Below, one piece after another: positions 54,028 to 61,452 of a DNA stretch of 64,000 nt. Both the position numbers and the translations under genes were made by a program. Where the stretch lies: contig CAVULN010000048.1 in assembly GCA_963742305.1 (NCBI GenBank), positions 1 through 64,000 of the forward strand, written 5' to 3'. Under the pieces are notes generated by a model. That model was not told the DNA's origin. It did no database searches and worked only from the letters and a program-made list of their open reading frames with translations. Source of the DNA: Roseiarcus sp963742305 (GTDB lineage Bacteria > Pseudomonadota > Alphaproteobacteria > Rhizobiales > Beijerinckiaceae). Every line of letters starts with the position of its first letter. Within the stretch, counting starts at the first letter, position 1.

Positions 54028-55023
54028 TCACATCGTCAACACGATCTTTCCGGCATGCCCGGGGTTCTCGATCCGCTCGTGCGCCTTCGCCGCCTCCGCC
54101 AGCGGAAAGACGGAATCGATCACCGGCCGGCAGCGTCCCGCTTCCAGGAGCGGCCAGACCCTGGCCCGCAAAGCATCGGCGATCACCGCCTTTTCCGCGG
54201 GAGAACGGGGGCGCAGGGTGGAGCCCGTGTGAATGAGGCGCTTGACCATGATCGGCCTCAGATCGACCGTCGTCTTTTGGCCCTTCAGAAACGCGATCTG
54301 TACGATCCGCCCATCCAGCGCCGCCGCCGCATAATTGCGCTCGACATAGTCGCCGCCGACCATGTCGAGAATGACGTCGGCGCCCCGGCCCTCGGTCAGG
54401 CGAAGAGTCTCGGCGACGAAATCGGCCCTGGCGTAATTGACGCCGAGATCGGCGCCGAGCCGCTCGCACAACGCGGCTTTCTCGTCCGATCCCGCGGTGG
54501 CGACAACGCGCGCCCCGAACGCCTTGGCGAGCGCGATCGCGGTCGTGCCGATGCCGGAAGCGCCGCCGTGAACCAGCAGGGTTTCGCCCGCCTTGAGCGC
54601 CCCGCGGTCGAAGACATTGGTCCAGACGGTGAAATAGGTCTCGGGAATCGCCGCCGCCTCGACGGCGTCAAGGCCCGCGGGAATCGGCAACGCATTGGTT
54701 TCATGGGCGGCGCAATAATCGGCGTAGCCGCCGCCGGGAACCAGGGCCGTCACCCGGGCGCCCAGGGGGTGAATCCCCGCGTGCGGCCCGAGCGCAACGA
54801 CTTCGCCAGCGATTTCGAGCCCGAGCACGTCGCTCACGCCGGGCGGCGGCGCATATTGACCCTGGCGCTGAAGGACGTCCGGCCGGTTGACGCCGGCGGC
54901 CTCGACCCGGATGAGAATTTCGCGCTCCCCCGGAACCGGACGCGGGCGCATGTGAAGCTCGAGCGCCTCCGGTCCGCCTGGATGGGGCGCGACAATCGCG
55001 CGCATCTCGTCTTTGTCAGCCAC
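54028..55023 (-). CDS. NAD(P)H quinone oxidoreductase, MDR superfamily
   Basis: The 331-residue product is a medium-chain dehydrogenase/reductase of the quinone oxidoreductase (PIG3-like) group. It has VEAAGVNRPDVLQRQGQYAP, GLEIAGEVVALG, the nucleotide-binding VHGGASGIGTTAIALAKAFG and a GGDYVERNYAAAALDGR segment. It lacks the zinc-ligand cysteines of alcohol dehydrogenases. The GTG at 55023, with GGGAGGG upstream, is preferred to a start 19 codons earlier. Electron acceptors are unknown. A GST gene lies just upstream on the same strand. Confidence 0.9.
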   Translation of the reverse strand: MADKDEMRAIVAPHPGGPEALELHMRPRPVPGEREILIRVEAAGVNRPDVLQRQGQYAPPPGVSDVLGLEIAGEVVALGPHAGIHPLGARVTALVPGGGYADYCAAHETNALPIPAGLDAVEAAAIPETYFTVWTNVFDRGALKAGETLLVHGGASGIGTTAIALAKAFGARVVATAGSDEKAALCERLGADLGVNYARADFVAETLRLTEGRGADVILDMVGGDYVERNYAAAALDGRIVQIAFLKGQKTTVDLRPIMVKRLIHTGSTLRPRSPAEKAVIADALRARVWPLLEAGRCRPVIDSVFPLAEAAKAHERIENPGHAGKIVLTM

Positions 55024-55076
55024 GCCGCCCTCCCGTCGTTTCGGCTGGAACTCTCTCGGGCCTCGGCCGCTTTGCG

Positions 55077-55715
55077 TCAATCGCCGATCGGGGAGGCCGT
55101 CGCCCCGTCCTGAGGCGGCGCGGCGCGAAAGGCGTCAAGCGCCTCCGCGCGGGCCGAGAACGCTGCGAGATTAGGGTAGCGGCTGGTGTCGATAACGTCC
55201 GCAAGAAGGGAGCCCGCAAAGCCGAAGGCGCAGACGACGGCAATGTCGGCGATGCCGAGTTCCCCGGCGATCCACCCCGATCCGGGCAGTTCGGCCTCCA
55301 ATGCGCTGAGACCCGCGGTCAGCTGGCCCATGACCCGGTCGATCCATGGCCCGTGCTGCTTTTCAGCCGGGCGCAGCATCCGCTCATAATAGCGCTGGAC
55401 CGCCTTTTCCATGACCGTCAGCCCAACCCCGGTCGCGCGCAGCGCCGCCAGGCGCTCAGGCGGCTTCGACGGCGTCAGCGCCGCGATGCGCGGATCGACG
55501 CCAGTGAGGTAGTCGAGAATGACGCTCGAATCCATGAGCGCAACGCCATCGTCGGTGAGTAGGGTCGGCGCCTTCAGGAGAGGGTTGAGCTTCGCGAATT
55601 GATCGATGTGCCGGAAGAGCGAAATTGGCCGATGTATAAATGGAGCTTTTGCGATGATCAGCGCAATCGCGACCCGGCGCACGTAGGGCGAATCAAGCAT
55701 TCCTATGAGCTGCAT
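55077..55715 (-). CDS. Glutathione S-transferase family protein
   Basis: The 212-residue product has the thioredoxin-like N-terminal domain (MQLIGMLDSPYVRRVAIAL with a catalytic-type Ser in SPYVRR, and KAPTLLTDDG, MDSSVILDYL for glutathione binding) and an all-helical C-terminal domain with SGWIAGELGIADIAVVCA. The C-terminal half resembles the YfcF/YibF type of GST. GAGGAGA precedes the ATG at 55715. Such proteins conjugate or reduce electrophiles; the substrate is unknown. Confidence 0.9.
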   Translation of the reverse strand: MQLIGMLDSPYVRRVAIALIIAKAPFIHRPISLFRHIDQFAKLNPLLKAPTLLTDDGVALMDSSVILDYLTGVDPRIAALTPSKPPERLAALRATGVGLTVMEKAVQRYYERMLRPAEKQHGPWIDRVMGQLTAGLSALEAELPGSGWIAGELGIADIAVVCAFGFAGSLLADVIDTSRYPNLAAFSARAEALDAFRAAPPQDGATASPIGD

Positions 55716-55906
55716 AAGGTCTCCTCGCTGGCGGGTCGCCGAGTTTAGGAACAAGAAGCCAGCAAAACGCAAGGGAGAAGCGGAAAATTCCCCCCAAAGG
55801 CCAGCTTGCGCCCACTGCCCATGCGCGGTAACTAGCATGTTGGCGCGTCCGGCCGAATCGCGGGCGCCCAAATCGGGCGAAATACAAAAAGCGAGCGAAC
55901 AGCAGT

Positions 55907-58060
55907 TTGACGACCCTGGCGGCTGCCTTTCCGCGGGTGGGCTCCCGCGGCGACCGCTCGACGATCGGCCCCGACCTTGGAGTCGAGCCGCCGATTCGAT
56001 TGGGCGATGACCGGCTCGACCGCAACGAGCGGCGGAGCGCGTCGCTCCGGTGGCTCGCGGGCGCGTCGCTGGCCGGTCTCTGCGGGGTGACCCTGATCGG
56101 GGCCGCGCTCTATCTCGATCTCGACAGCGAGACCGACTTCGCCGAGGCCCCGGAATTCACCGCCGCAACGCGCCCAGCGGACTCGGAGGGGACGGGCGTC
56201 AACCCGATGAAGGGCGACCGGCTCCTGCGGCCCGTCGACATTGTCTCCGACAAACAGACGTTCAAGGCCCCGGTAACCATCAAGGTCGGCGACCGGGAGG
56301 TGGTGAAGGCCCGGCCGTTCACTCGTCTTGAGACCACGCTGACCCTCACCCCGACCGGGTTCGCCGACGCGGTGCCCCCGTTCAACCCCATCAAGATCAC
56401 CAGCGGCGGCGCGGACGTCGCCGAGCCGTCGCCCGATCCCGGCCCGGTTCAGGACAACGCGGAGGTGACCTTCCGCGTCCAGGACCTCACCGCGAGCGAT
56501 ACGGCCCAGATTTCGGGAGACCTGACGCAGGCCGAGGCGGAAGCGCAGGTGGTCGAGACTTTGAAAGCGTCCACCGACGCCCAAAAGGCGCCGACGTCGT
56601 TGCCGCCGCAGATCCTGCTCGCCCGGACCAGCCGGGCGAGCCAGGCGTTGCGCGAGCTCTCCGCCTACGCGACCGTCGGGAGCGTTTCTCCCAGCACGCC
56701 CTTCGCCTCGATCGAAGTGCGGATGATCCCCGAAAACGTCACCAACGTGGTCAAATCGAGCCCGGACGACGCCTCCCCGAGCGAGAAGCTCGTTCAGATG
56801 CGCCACGGCGAGAGTTTCGAGGATGTGCTCAAGGCGAATGGCGCGAGCCCGGACGAGGCGGCGGCCATCCTGGCGGCGTTCGGCCTCAAGCGCGGAGAAT
56901 TGCCGGTCGGCGAGGGTCAGAAGATCATTCTCCTGCCGGAAGAGCCCGCCTTTCGGGGAGGAAAGTCCGGAATCGCGCGGGTCTCGGTCTATGCCGACGA
57001 CCAGCTCAAGGCGACCGTCGCGGTCACCGACAGCGGCGCCTACAAGCCTGTGACGCTTGGCGCCGCACAAGGACAGCGAAAGCCGAAAGCGCCTGACGAC
57101 GGGGGCGCGGGCGGCGGCATGAGCCTTTATGAGAGCCTCTACGAGACGGAGCTCAAACAGGGCGTGCCGCGGTCGATCATCGACGTGACGACGCGGATTT
57201 TCGCCAACGATGTCGATTTCCAGCGCGCCACCGCGCCGGGCGATTCGATCGAAGCGTTCTACTCCGACCCCGACGACCTCAATCCGCGGCCGGAGCTCCT
57301 GTGCGCTTCGATGACGGTGCGGGACCAGACGTTCAAGTACTACCGGTTCCAGACGCCCGACGACAACATGGTCGATTACTACGACGAAAACGGCCGCTCG
57401 ATGCGCAAGTTCCTGGTGCGCAAGCCGATCGCCGAGGGCGAACTGACCTCGCCGTTCGGCATGCGCTATCATCCGATCCTGCATTATTCGCGCATGCACA
57501 CCGGCGTCGACTGGGCGGCGCCGATCGGCACGCCGATCTTCGCCGCGGGCAATGGAACCATCATCCAGGCGGACTGGGATTCGGGCTACGGCCGGCGGGT
57601 CGAGATCCAGCACGCCAACGGATACGTGACCACGTACAACCACATGTCGGGCTTCGGCCGCGGGATCGCCGACGGCGCGCACGTCGTCCAGGGTCAAACC
57701 ATCGGCTATCTCGGCGAAACGGGACTGGCGACCGGCCCGCACCTGCACTACGAAGTGATCATCAACGGCAACTTCGTCGACCCGATGGCGATCAAACTGC
57801 CGCGCACGCGCGAGTTCGACGGCAAGATGCTGGCGGCGTTCAAGCGCGAGCGCGATCGCATCGACCAGCTGATGGCCGAGTCCCCCTCGGCCGCCGCGAT
57901 GGCGGCGGCGAAGCCGGCGAGCGCGCCCGGCGCGACCGCCGAACTTCAGCTGAACTCGACCGCAAGCCCGCCGGCGGCGCCCGCGCCGAACCCCAGCGCG
58001 GCCCGGATTTCGCCCGCGCCCAAGCCGGTTCCGCGCAGCTCCGCCAGCGATACGGATTGA
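55907..58060 (+). CDS. M23 family metallopeptidase with membrane anchor
   Basis: The 717-residue protein has an N-terminal cytoplasmic stretch, one membrane helix (about residues 46-68, WLAGASLAGLCGVTLIGAAL), a long periplasmic region and an M23 domain near residues 515-630. The zinc site is complete: His531 and Asp535 in MHTGVDWAAPIGTP and His612/His614 in GPHLHYEVI. It would cut peptidoglycan cross-bridges. The last 38 residues are Pro/Ala/Ser-rich and lie antisense to the end of the gluQ gene. TTG at 55907 was taken as start; alternative starts downstream would still keep the anchor. Confidence 0.92.
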   Translation: MTTLAAAFPRVGSRGDRSTIGPDLGVEPPIRLGDDRLDRNERRSASLRWLAGASLAGLCGVTLIGAALYLDLDSETDFAEAPEFTAATRPADSEGTGVNPMKGDRLLRPVDIVSDKQTFKAPVTIKVGDREVVKARPFTRLETTLTLTPTGFADAVPPFNPIKITSGGADVAEPSPDPGPVQDNAEVTFRVQDLTASDTAQISGDLTQAEAEAQVVETLKASTDAQKAPTSLPPQILLARTSRASQALRELSAYATVGSVSPSTPFASIEVRMIPENVTNVVKSSPDDASPSEKLVQMRHGESFEDVLKANGASPDEAAAILAAFGLKRGELPVGEGQKIILLPEEPAFRGGKSGIARVSVYADDQLKATVAVTDSGAYKPVTLGAAQGQRKPKAPDDGGAGGGMSLYESLYETELKQGVPRSIIDVTTRIFANDVDFQRATAPGDSIEAFYSDPDDLNPRPELLCASMTVRDQTFKYYRFQTPDDNMVDYYDENGRSMRKFLVRKPIAEGELTSPFGMRYHPILHYSRMHTGVDWAAPIGTPIFAAGNGTIIQADWDSGYGRRVEIQHANGYVTTYNHMSGFGRGIADGAHVVQGQTIGYLGETGLATGPHLHYEVIINGNFVDPMAIKLPRTREFDGKMLAAFKRERDRIDQLMAESPSAAAMAAAKPASAPGATAELQLNSTASPPAAPAPNPSAARISPAPKPVPRSSASDTD

Positions 58061-58848
58061 CGGCTTTTCGACAGTTTCGCCCCCATCGGATCGAGAACGA
58101 GCCGGTGGTGCCGGTAGCGCGGTTCGGCAAGGCCGAGCAGCGTCTGAAGGAGCCGGTGGACCGCGGTCGAGGCCAAAAGGTCGCGCCCGCGCACGACGTC
58201 GGTTACGCCCTGCAGCGCATCGTCGACCGTGACCGCCAGATGATAGCTCGCCGCGAGATCGCGCCCGCTCAGGACCACGTCGCCCCAGCTCCCCGGCGCC
58301 GCCGGAGCGAGCGAGGGAACGGCGCCCTCGCCATACTCGGTCCAGTGAAGGCCCGCCGGCGCGGCGTCGAGCGCGCGGCGCATGTCGAGGCGGAACGCAA
58401 CCTTGTCGCCGCGAGCGAGACGCTCGCGCCTTTCGGCCGCGGAACGCGCGCGGCAGGTTCCGGGATAGAGCGGCGCGCCGTCCGGGTCGCGCCGGCCCGC
58501 GAAGGCGCGCGCGATCTCCGAGCGGCTGCAAAAGCAGGGATAGACGAGGCCCTGCCCGTCGAGCCGGGCGAGCGCCGCCGCGTAGTCGCCGCGATGCTCG
58601 CTCTGCCGGCGCGGGCTTGCGGGAAAGCGAAGCCCGAGCCAGGCGAGGTCGTCCAGGATGGCGGCCTCGAATCGCGGCTTGCAGCGCGTGCGGTCGAGGT
58701 CCTCGATGCGCAGCAGCGCGAGCCCGCCGGTCTGCGCGGCGAGACGCTCGTTCATCAGCGCGGAATAGGCGTGGCCGAGATGGAGCGCTCCATTCGGCGA
58801 AGGCGCGAAACGAAAAATGGGCGGCGTCGCGGGACTGTCAGCGGCCAT
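57946..58848 (-). CDS. gluQ: Glutamyl-queuosine tRNA(Asp) synthetase
   Basis: GluQRS attaches glutamate to queuosine of tRNA(Asp). The 300-residue product has the class I HIGH-type motif as FAPSPNGALHLGHAYSAL, the zinc site with CFCSR and YPGTCR, IEDLDRTRCKPRFEAAI and the KMSKS-type motif GAKLSKSRQS. It lacks the anticodon-binding domain, as expected. Its 3' end overlaps the M23 gene by 115 bases tail to tail and its start codon overlaps the divergent DNA glycosylase start by two bases in a CATG palindrome. Confidence 0.94.
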   Translation of the reverse strand: MAADSPATPPIFRFAPSPNGALHLGHAYSALMNERLAAQTGGLALLRIEDLDRTRCKPRFEAAILDDLAWLGLRFPASPRRQSEHRGDYAAALARLDGQGLVYPCFCSRSEIARAFAGRRDPDGAPLYPGTCRARSAAERRERLARGDKVAFRLDMRRALDAAPAGLHWTEYGEGAVPSLAPAAPGSWGDVVLSGRDLAASYHLAVTVDDALQGVTDVVRGRDLLASTAVHRLLQTLLGLAEPRYRHHRLVLDPMGAKLSKSRQSVSLAELRGTGLGAGEIRAALGFGAGAAGGLAVEFS

Positions 58849-59587
58849 GGCGGCGAAGCGAAGCGTTAGGCCCGCCGGGCGGGCAACCCGGCGCGCCCGC
58901 GGACCCAGGAAGCGGGTCTACCATCCGGGCCCCCCGATCGACGACGAGGCGGGGTTGAGCGAGGCGGCCCAGCGCCTGCGCGCCAAGGATCCGGAGCTGA
59001 TCGATCGCCTGACCGCGATCGGCGGCCCGCCGCCGCTTCGCCGCAGGGAAGCTGGCTTTGCGGGGCTCGCCGCGATCGTCGTCGCGCAGCAGGTGTCGAC
59101 CGCCAGCGCGACCGCCATCTTCGCCCGGTTGCAGGCGCGCATCGCGCCCCTCGAGGCGGCGCAAATCGCCAGGGCGACGGAGGAGGACTTGCGCGCCTGC
59201 GGGTTGTCGAACGCCAAGATCCGCACGCTGCGCGCGGCGGCGCAAGCGGTCGTCCAAGGCGGCCTCGATCTCGAAGGCCTCGGCGGCCTCGACGCCGAGG
59301 ACGCACATGAGGCGCTGGTCAAGGTCAAGGGCGTGGGGCCGTGGACGGCGGACATTTTCCTCCTGTTCTGCCTCGGCCATCCCGACGCCTTCCCCGCCGG
59401 CGATCTCGCGTTGCAGGAAGCCGCGCGACTCGCCCTGAACCTCAGGCGGCGCCCTGACGCCCGGAGGCTCGAGCGCATCGCCGAACGCTGGCGACCCTTG
59501 AGGGGCGTCGCCGCCCGCATGCTCTGGGCCTATTACCGGGGCGTCAAGGCGCGCTCGGGGATGGCCCTGGCCGGCGGTTCAGGCTAA
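58847..59587 (+). CDS. DNA-3-methyladenine glycosylase II-type (HhH-GPD)
   Basis: The 246-residue product contains the HhH-GPD fold: GFAGLAAIVVAQQVSTASAT with the QQ(V/I)S motif, ACGLSNAKIRTLRAAA, and the hairpin LVKVKGVGPWTADIFLLFCL followed by the catalytic-type Asp in FPAGDLALQEA. It excises alkylated purines in base-excision repair. The first 25 residues are basic and variable. The chosen ATG (58847) shares the CATG with the divergent gluQ start, leaving no room for a separate leader; a later start cannot be ruled out. Confidence 0.9.
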   Translation: MAAKRSVRPAGRATRRARGPRKRVYHPGPPIDDEAGLSEAAQRLRAKDPELIDRLTAIGGPPPLRRREAGFAGLAAIVVAQQVSTASATAIFARLQARIAPLEAAQIARATEEDLRACGLSNAKIRTLRAAAQAVVQGGLDLEGLGGLDAEDAHEALVKVKGVGPWTADIFLLFCLGHPDAFPAGDLALQEAARLALNLRRRPDARRLERIAERWRPLRGVAARMLWAYYRGVKARSGMALAGGSG

Positions 59588-59620
59588 GCGAAACCTCGGA
59601 TCAACCCGGAGCCAACCCTG

Positions 59621-60316
59621 ATGAGCGCCGTCCTGGACGGACCCCGCGTCCCCGCGGCCGCCGGCCGAACCAGCCAGCTCGTGGTCTTCCTCCACGGCTA
59701 TGGCGCGGACGGAAACGATCTCATCGAGCTGGGGCGTCAATGGCGCGCCGTTCTGCCCGAGGCGGCCTTCGTCTCGCCGCACGCGCCCGAGCGCAGCCCG
59801 GCGACGCCGATGGGCCGCCAGTGGTTCGCGCTTTCCAACCGGCCGCCTGACGACGACGCCGGCGCCGCCGAGCGATGGAACGGCGCGGTTCACGCGCGGG
59901 GCGCGATCGACGCCTTTCTCGACGCCGAGCTTGCGCGGCTCGGCCTCGACGATTCGAAGCTCGCGCTGGTCGGTTTCAGCCAGGGGGCGATGATGGCGCT
60001 GCACGTGGGCCTGAGGCGCCCGCGCGCGCCGGCCGCGATCCTTGGCTTTTCCGGTCTCCTGATCGGCCCTGAGCGGCTGAGCGAAGCGACCGCGCGCGAC
60101 GGGCATGGGCGCCCTCCCCCGATCCTGCTCGTCCACGGCGAGCAGGATCCCATGATCCCGTTCGAAGCGATGTTCATGGCGGCGGAAGCGCTGGCCAAGG
60201 CGTCCATCCCGGTCCAGTGGCATCTCGCGCTCGGGATCGGTCATGGGATCGACGGCGAGGGCCTGCGTCAGGGCGGGCTTTTTCTCGCCGGGGCGTTCTC
60301 AGAGCGCAGGCGCTGA
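59621..60316 (+). CDS. Alpha/beta-hydrolase, phospholipase/carboxylesterase family
   Basis: The 231-residue product belongs to the carboxylesterase/phospholipase group related to YpfH and acyl-protein thioesterases. It has LVVFLHGYGADGNDLIELG, the nucleophile elbow LVGFSQGAMMALHVGLRRP with Ser, VHGEQDPMIPFEA (Asp) and GIGHGID (His). Length and triad are complete. It lies 33 bases after the DNA glycosylase gene on the same strand, possibly in one transcript. The natural ester substrate is unknown. Confidence 0.92.
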   Translation: MSAVLDGPRVPAAAGRTSQLVVFLHGYGADGNDLIELGRQWRAVLPEAAFVSPHAPERSPATPMGRQWFALSNRPPDDDAGAAERWNGAVHARGAIDAFLDAELARLGLDDSKLALVGFSQGAMMALHVGLRRPRAPAAILGFSGLLIGPERLSEATARDGHGRPPPILLVHGEQDPMIPFEAMFMAAEALAKASIPVQWHLALGIGHGIDGEGLRQGGLFLAGAFSERRR

Positions 60317-60426
60317 GCGCGTCCGCCCGGGCGCGCCCGTTTTCAAACCCTCGATGAAAGAGCTCCCTGGCGGCGCCAGGCGCGCCGCCGCGCCCCTTCC
60401 GCGCGTCCCGGTCCCAGGTTCCGGAG

Positions 60427-60442
60427 TGTGACCCAGATCACA
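60427..60442. promoter_or_regulatory. Perfect CRP-type binding site
   Basis: TGTGA-CCCAGA-TCACA is an exact match to the classical CRP palindrome (TGTGA-N6-TCACA), 55 bases before the GTG start of the next gene. Alphaproteobacteria have several CRP/FNR-type regulators; which one binds is unknown. Confidence 0.55.
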
Positions 60443-60497
60443 GCGCGCCCCGCGGAATGAGGTTAATGATGGGTTAACAGATCGGAGGAGTTTCGTC

Positions 60498-60986
60498 GTG
60501 AAGAGGATCCTGGTCGCGGTGGCCTGCCTCCTGCCTTTGGCGCTCGCCGCCGAGGCAGGCATCAACCGAAATTCTCCCGAGGCGGCCGTCAAGGCCGCAT
60601 ATGCGGCGGATCAGGCGGCTATTCAGGGCTGCGGCCCGGGCGTCATGGACGACAACACGCTGAGGGCGCGCTTCTTCTCGCGTTCGCTGTTGCGCTCGAT
60701 CGCGGCGAACGAAGTCGTCGCCGGCGGGCGCGACGCGCCGGCCGCGCTGCTCCGCGACCCCTTCAGCGATGAGGCGCCCCATCTGGTCGCGCTCAGCATT
60801 GCTCCGATTTCGGAAGCTCACGACCAGGCCAGGGTTCGGGCCGAATTCGCCCGCGGCGACGGCGCGCGCGAGCAGTTGACCTACGCCATGGTGTTCGAAC
60901 GCGGCCAATGGCGGATCGACGACATCGCCTACGCCATGCTCGACGGTGAAAGCCACAACTTGAGAGGGATGCTCGCGGCGGACTAG
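60498..60986 (+). CDS. Secreted protein of unknown function
   Basis: The 162-residue product has a signal peptide (KRILVAVACLLPLALAAEAG) and a mature domain with NSPEAAVKAAYAADQAAIQG, FFSRSLLRSIAANEVVAGG and YAMVFERGQWRIDDIAYAML. The order of a helical start and a terminal strand ending in W-R-I-D-D-I resembles DUF3828-type and NTF2-like secreted proteins, without certainty. GGAGGAG precedes the GTG start. It lies behind a perfect CRP-type palindrome and may respond to a CRP/FNR-family regulator. Confidence 0.75.
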   Translation: MKRILVAVACLLPLALAAEAGINRNSPEAAVKAAYAADQAAIQGCGPGVMDDNTLRARFFSRSLLRSIAANEVVAGGRDAPAALLRDPFSDEAPHLVALSIAPISEAHDQARVRAEFARGDGAREQLTYAMVFERGQWRIDDIAYAMLDGESHNLRGMLAAD

Positions 60987-61452
60987 CGCAAACGATTGTG
61001 AGCGGTCCGTCGTGAAACTTGCGCGAGGGGAGATCCAAATCAAGGATGCGTCATAGGTCGACGTAAGTCCCGTTTCGGGCTTTCGGACGCACCGCCCCGG
61101 CGGCGATCCTTTTCGGGTCGTCCTTGATTTGGATTTCCCCTCGCCGCTTTTCTGCCCGAGAGGGCGGAGCGCAACAGGGCGCCGAGCGCGCGTGTCATGC
61201 GTGTCGAGAAGGCCCCTTCTCCCCCCGGCTCTCCGCGCTTTGCCGCCACATTTGACGCTGGACCGTGATCGGCTGCGCGGGCGCGCCAACCGCGCGCAAG
61301 CCGTCAGCCAACAGACTCCGCCCGCTCCAAACCCCAACACGCTTTACAGGCGAGCGCGGATGTGGGTAGTTATACCTATTGCCGAGTTCGCTTCGTGACT
61401 TGATCAGCCTTTGGACGCAACCTAATATTCGAACTGCGAAGGGAGGGTTTCC
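60987..61452. other. Spacer upstream of the repeat protein gene
   Basis: These 466 bases separate two exported protein genes. The notable feature is a long inverted repeat (61024-61143, own entry). Between 61360 and 61440 the sequence becomes more AT-rich, a likely promoter area for the repeat protein gene. No gene is seen. Confidence 0.4.
61024..61143. repeat. Long inverted repeat, 23-bp arms with one mismatch
   Basis: The arms at 61024-61046 and 61121-61143 are reverse complements except for one position; each contains the core GATTTGGAT or its complement plus CGAGGGG at the outer end. The 74-base interior has no gene. The structure could be a small mobile repeat (MITE-like) or a long-stem transcript end. 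No second copy is visible in the window. Confidence 0.6.
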
